This document shows positions 61,111 to 64,000 of a stretch of 64,000 nucleotides of DNA, piece after piece; position 1 is the stretch's first letter, and each line of letters opens with the position of its first letter. The notes beneath the pieces were generated by a model that saw only the letters and a program-made list of their open reading frames with translations, ran no database searches and had not been told where the DNA came from. The stretch is from Lysinibacillus sp. ZYM-1. Its GTDB lineage: Bacteria; Bacillota; Bacilli; Bacillales_A; Planococcaceae. A program made the translations under genes and the position numbers. Where the stretch lies: the NCBI RefSeq assembly GCF_001308875.1, contig NZ_KQ465118.1, forward strand, positions 1 through 64,000. Reading direction: 5' to 3'.

Positions 61111-61860
61111 TTAGTGGTTGCCCAATGCATTAGGCTCAATTTTTTGGAATTTCGCATCTTCAATTTGTGAAATATAAGCCATCTGGTGACCAGGGAAGTT
61201 CTTCATGCGCCAGCCATCCATATTACGATTACCACCGTACATTGGATCAGAATAGGCACCCTCTAAAGTAGCGGCCCGTAACAATGTAAAGAAGAATGCG
61301 GATTGCACACCAACCATTTCTACTTCACCCTTTTGAAAAGCTGTTAAAATTTCATCGATTTGTTTACCGTCTAAATCATTGAAGCTCTTCTTAAAACGCT
61401 TCTGAGCTTCATCCTCCATTTTTTGAATACCCTGTCTGAAGATTTCAGCTCGTGTTAGGCGGCTTTGATAACCTTGTGTAGGGGAACCCACATCAAAAGG
61501 ACCATGCATATATTCTTTGGAATTACTCCCATAATTTCCAGCTAGTTGATGGTCGATAAAATAGGGAACATCCAACCCTATAGCACCTGGCCCCAAATCA
61601 TCTTCTGGAAAAATACGTTCTGTTGCCTTTGATAAAATACTAAAATCCCTTTCATTTCTAAAAAACATTTTTGCTTTCGGTGAACCTAGGGCCTCATTGG
61701 TAGTACCATGTCCCCCATGCTCCAGAGTAGAAGTTCCTTTACCATTAATGTTGTAGCCTACTAGACCTCCTATTAATCCACCGCCGACTAATGTCCCGGC
61801 AGCAATACCAGTCGTTTTTAAAAAGTCTCGACGTGAAACATTGTTCTTGTCTGAACTCAT
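61111..61860 (-). CDS. Gluconate 2-dehydrogenase subunit 3-like protein with Tat signal
   Basis: A 249-residue protein with a twin-arginine signal, SRRDFLKTTGIAAGTLVGGGLIGG, followed by a gluconate_2-dh3 domain (RIFPEDDLGPGAIGLDVPYFIDHQLAG to YSDPMYGGNRNMDGWRMKNFPG). It would carry the GMC flavoprotein through the Tat pore encoded two genes downstream. The ATG at 61860 is chosen because AGGGGAGG ends 6 nt before it; an ATG 6 bp earlier abuts that site. It is the first gene of the four-gene unit. Confidence 0.92.
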   Translation of the reverse strand: MSSDKNNVSRRDFLKTTGIAAGTLVGGGLIGGLVGYNINGKGTSTLEHGGHGTTNEALGSPKAKMFFRNERDFSILSKATERIFPEDDLGPGAIGLDVPYFIDHQLAGNYGSNSKEYMHGPFDVGSPTQGYQSRLTRAEIFRQGIQKMEDEAQKRFKKSFNDLDGKQIDEILTAFQKGEVEMVGVQSAFFFTLLRAATLEGAYSDPMYGGNRNMDGWRMKNFPGHQMAYISQIEDAKFQKIEPNALGNH

Positions 61861-62187
61861 AGTCATCCTCCCCTCAAAATTTTGAATCTATCCTATTTCT
61901 AATAATCAGCAAAAAATGTGAATTATAATCAATTTCTGTTGGAAAAAGTTTAAATTTCATCCAATAGAATTGTTGTATTTTGTCCAGCTATAACAAAATG
62001 AGCCGAAAAGTCAAAAATTTGTAGAAAATTGTAAGCACTATAACGATAGTGAAAATGGTATTATTATACATTAATTAATCTTATTGGAAAAGTTTTGTTG
62101 ACTTATACTTTTACTGACTTTACTCTGAGAGTAATGCATAAATAACTGAATTTTATAGCTAAAAATGGAAGAAGTGAGAAAAAGGAA
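61861..62187. other. Intergenic region between divergent dehydrogenase and chemoreceptor genes
   Basis: About 330 bp, AT-rich. A small hairpin (CACTAT/ATAGTG near 62037-62052) and several TATA-like runs are visible. A sigma-D promoter for the chemoreceptor was looked for, but only a poor match was found. Confidence 0.5.
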
Positions 62188-64000
62188 ATGTGGATAAAAG
62201 GAATTGGCGGTAAATTAGTCGTTGCAATTATAGCTCTTGTTTTTGTGACGTGTGGCACGCTGGGACTGTCTACTTGGATAAATAGTACAAAGGCAATGAA
62301 TGAGCAAGTGGAATCAAATTTGGTATCAAGAGCCGAAGATGTTTCACAATACATAGAAGAACATTTTCAATTAACATTAGTAGAAGTTGAGGCAATTGCG
62401 GAGCAAGAGGCAGTTCGTAGTATGGATTTTGAAACACAAAAACAATATTTATCCAAACGTCTTGCTAATAATAAGAATTACTTAGGATTTGGCATTATTA
62501 AGGCTGATGGGATTGCCCATTATTTAGATGATACAACCGCTGAATTGGGTGATCGTGATTATGTTAAGGAAGGTTTTACTGGTAAGTCTGTAATGTCTGA
62601 AATCACGATTAGCCGTGTAACAGGTGAACCAGTTATTTTAATTGTGTCACCTATAGATACAGCGACAGGTGAAAAAGCATTATTACTAGCCCGCATGGAT
62701 GGCTACTATTTATCCAATATTGTAGAGGATATTAAAGTTGGAAACAGTGGCTACGCATTTATGTTAGACGCTAAAGGAACCATCATTGGGCATAATAAGC
62801 ATTCATATGTGAAAGAACAAAATAATCCCATCAAGGAAGCAGAAGAAAAAGGTGTAATGACAGGTAGAGCATTGGCAGCCAAAGAAATGATTGCAAATAA
62901 AAGCGGTTACTTCGCATTTAAATCAGAGGATGCGGGTACAAACTTAATGGGCTACCATACGCTTGATAATGGTTGGAAAATGGGCGTTATAGCTTTAGAA
63001 AATGAAATGTTTTCAGGGCTTTCTAAGCTTAAGACAAACTTTATTGTGACGACCATTATTGTTTCGTTACTAGGACTATTCATCTCGTTTGTTATTTCAC
63101 GGTCTGTTAGTAGACCACTTCGTCATATGCTCCGTATTAGTGAAGGCTTATCAGAAGGTGACTTTACACAGGAGATTCCTGAGAAGTATTTAAAACGTAT
63201 TGATGAGATGGGGACAATGTCGCGTGCATTAGATCGCATGACTGATAATATGCGGGAAATGATAGCAAAAGTGAGCCATGAAGCAACTACAGTGAATGAA
63301 GCCTCGTGTGATTTAATGGGGGATGTAACTGCTGTAACAAAGCATTCTAAGCAAATAGCCGGTGCCATAAATGAAGTAGATAGAGGAGCCCAAAGTCAAA
63401 CAGTGATGGCAGAGGAAAGTGCTTCTGCAATGGAACAAATGGCATTGGGTATACAAAATGTGGCCGAAGTAGCTTCAACAATTGCCTCAAATACAGACTT
63501 TATTTCCCAGAGAATTAGTGAAAGTAATAACGCTGTCCAACAGTCCATTCATCGTATGAATGAGATTCAGCAAGGGACTACTACCGAGCTAATGATTATT
63601 CACAAGCTAGAAAAGGAGTCAGAGGAAATTAGCTTAATTTCTAATATGATTACTGATATTTCCGATCAAACAAATTTATTAGCACTAAATGCATCTATTG
63701 AAGCTGCAAGAGCAGGAGATGCTGGTAAAGGCTTTGCCGTTGTGGCAGAAGAGGTTCGTAAGCTATCGGAGCAAACAGCCGAGTCAGCTACTAAAATTAA
63801 TGTGTTAATCGAACGAGTTCAAGCGTACACATTAGAAGTAGTTAAGGCGGCAGAATCAGGTGAAGAGAATGTTGGACGAGGATTAGCATCTATTGAGGCA
63901 GTGGGTGAGCGCTTCGAGGAGATGGTTCAAGCTGTTGTGGAAATAGCAGGCCAAGTTGAAGAAATGAATGCTTCTGCTGAACAAATGTCTGCAAATACAG
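62188..64000 (+). CDS. Methyl-accepting chemotaxis protein, 3' end beyond window
   Basis: The first 604 codons of a chemoreceptor that runs off the end. TM1 lies about residues 8-28, then an extracellular dCache-like ligand domain (~30-270; [23 protein letters not shown] and [18 protein letters not shown]), TM2 about 280-302, HAMP, and the cytoplasmic signalling domain. The hairpin tip [39 protein letters not shown] is intact. It would send signals through CheW/CheA to the flagellar motor. The ligand is unknown. The start is supported by GAAGTGAG 10 nt upstream. Confidence 0.93.
   Translation, partial: MWIKGIGGKLVVAIIALVFVTCGTLGLSTWINSTKAMNEQVESNLVSRAEDVSQYIEEHFQLTLVEVEAIAEQEAVRSMDFETQKQYLSKRLANNKNYLGFGIIKADGIAHYLDDTTAELGDRDYVKEGFTGKSVMSEITISRVTGEPVILIVSPIDTATGEKALLLARMDGYYLSNIVEDIKVGNSGYAFMLDAKGTIIGHNKHSYVKEQNNPIKEAEEKGVMTGRALAAKEMIANKSGYFAFKSEDAGTNLMGYHTLDNGWKMGVIALENEMFSGLSKLKTNFIVTTIIVSLLGLFISFVISRSVSRPLRHMLRISEGLSEGDFTQEIPEKYLKRIDEMGTMSRALDRMTDNMREMIAKVSHEATTVNEASCDLMGDVTAVTKHSKQIAGAINEVDRGAQSQTVMAEESASAMEQMALGIQNVAEVASTIASNTDFISQRISESNNAVQQSIHRMNEIQQGTTTELMIIHKLEKESEEISLISNMITDISDQTNLLALNASIEAARAGDAGKGFAVVAEEVRKLSEQTAESATKINVLIERVQAYTLEVVKAAESGEENVGRGLASIEAVGERFEEMVQAVVEIAGQVEEMNASAEQMSANT

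Noticed and set aside
61989..62187. Sigma-D (flagellar) promoter for the chemoreceptor
   Set aside because: The best candidate, around AACGATAG, matches the -10 consensus at only 5 of 8 positions and has no TAAA at the right distance.

Overview
The window looks like a low-GC Gram-positive chromosome of the Bacillaceae/Planococcaceae type, most like Lysinibacillus. The inference rests on AT-rich DNA, AGGAGG-type ribosome sites with frequent TTG/GTG starts, a Firmicute Mrp antiporter operon, an S-layer-homology (SLH) surface protein and YtrA-, YxlE- and YetF-type genes. It starts inside a 5S rRNA gene, so it lies just downstream of an rRNA operon. No transposase, integrase, phage structural operon, tRNA or CRISPR array was seen.

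Layout. 1-9.7 kb: 5S end, a LytTR regulator divergent from the glyoxylate-shunt pair aceA-aceB, an O-methyltransferase divergent from a LysR regulator, a YtrA-type GntR regulator with a DUF1648 membrane protein, and a two-component system. 9.7-16 kb: a small haem-copper-oxidase-like membrane protein with a likely response-regulator site, a 13-repeat Sel1 protein, a family 2 glycosyltransferase lacking its usual DxD, a CstR-type persulfide sensor, and two secreted or membrane-anchored transglutaminase-like paralogues. 16-22.6 kb: a five-gene operon joining an Fe3+/polyamine-type ABC importer to an argininosuccinate-lyase-like enzyme and a BadF/GlcNAc-kinase-type ATPase. 22.7-33.2 kb: DMT exporter, GNAT, PfkB kinase, a CX5R phosphatase, a YxlEFG-like ABC module, MerR with a GAP-family membrane protein, a HEPN-like/CBS protein, YetF, a fosmidomycin-resistance-type MFS and a KdpD-like USP protein.

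33.2-42.3 kb: a long AT-rich leader, the complete mrpABCDEFG Na+/H+ antiporter operon, then a polar amino acid ABC importer. 42.3-45.2 kb: a methyltransferase/saccharopine-dehydrogenase-like pair divergent from a LuxR-type regulator across a Fur-like inverted repeat. 45.5-53.4 kb is the most accessory-looking part: two aegerolysin-like proteins (one with a large extra C-terminal domain), a GNAT, three tandem tail-collar proteins and a 1368-residue SLH surface protein with InlB-type repeats. 53.4-64 kb: a hybrid kinase with two different kinase modules and its regulator, a metallophosphoesterase, a Tat system (tatA-tatC) in line with a twin-arginine gluconate-2-dehydrogenase-type subunit and GMC flavoprotein, and a chemotaxis receptor running off the end.

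Strongest regulatory observation: the same palindrome (TTGTTATA, 7 bp, TATAACAA), each time overlapping an extended -10, precedes the YtrA-type regulator gene near 6.05 kb and the YxlE/ABC module near 26.16 kb. This suggests one regulator controls both although they lie 20 kb apart.
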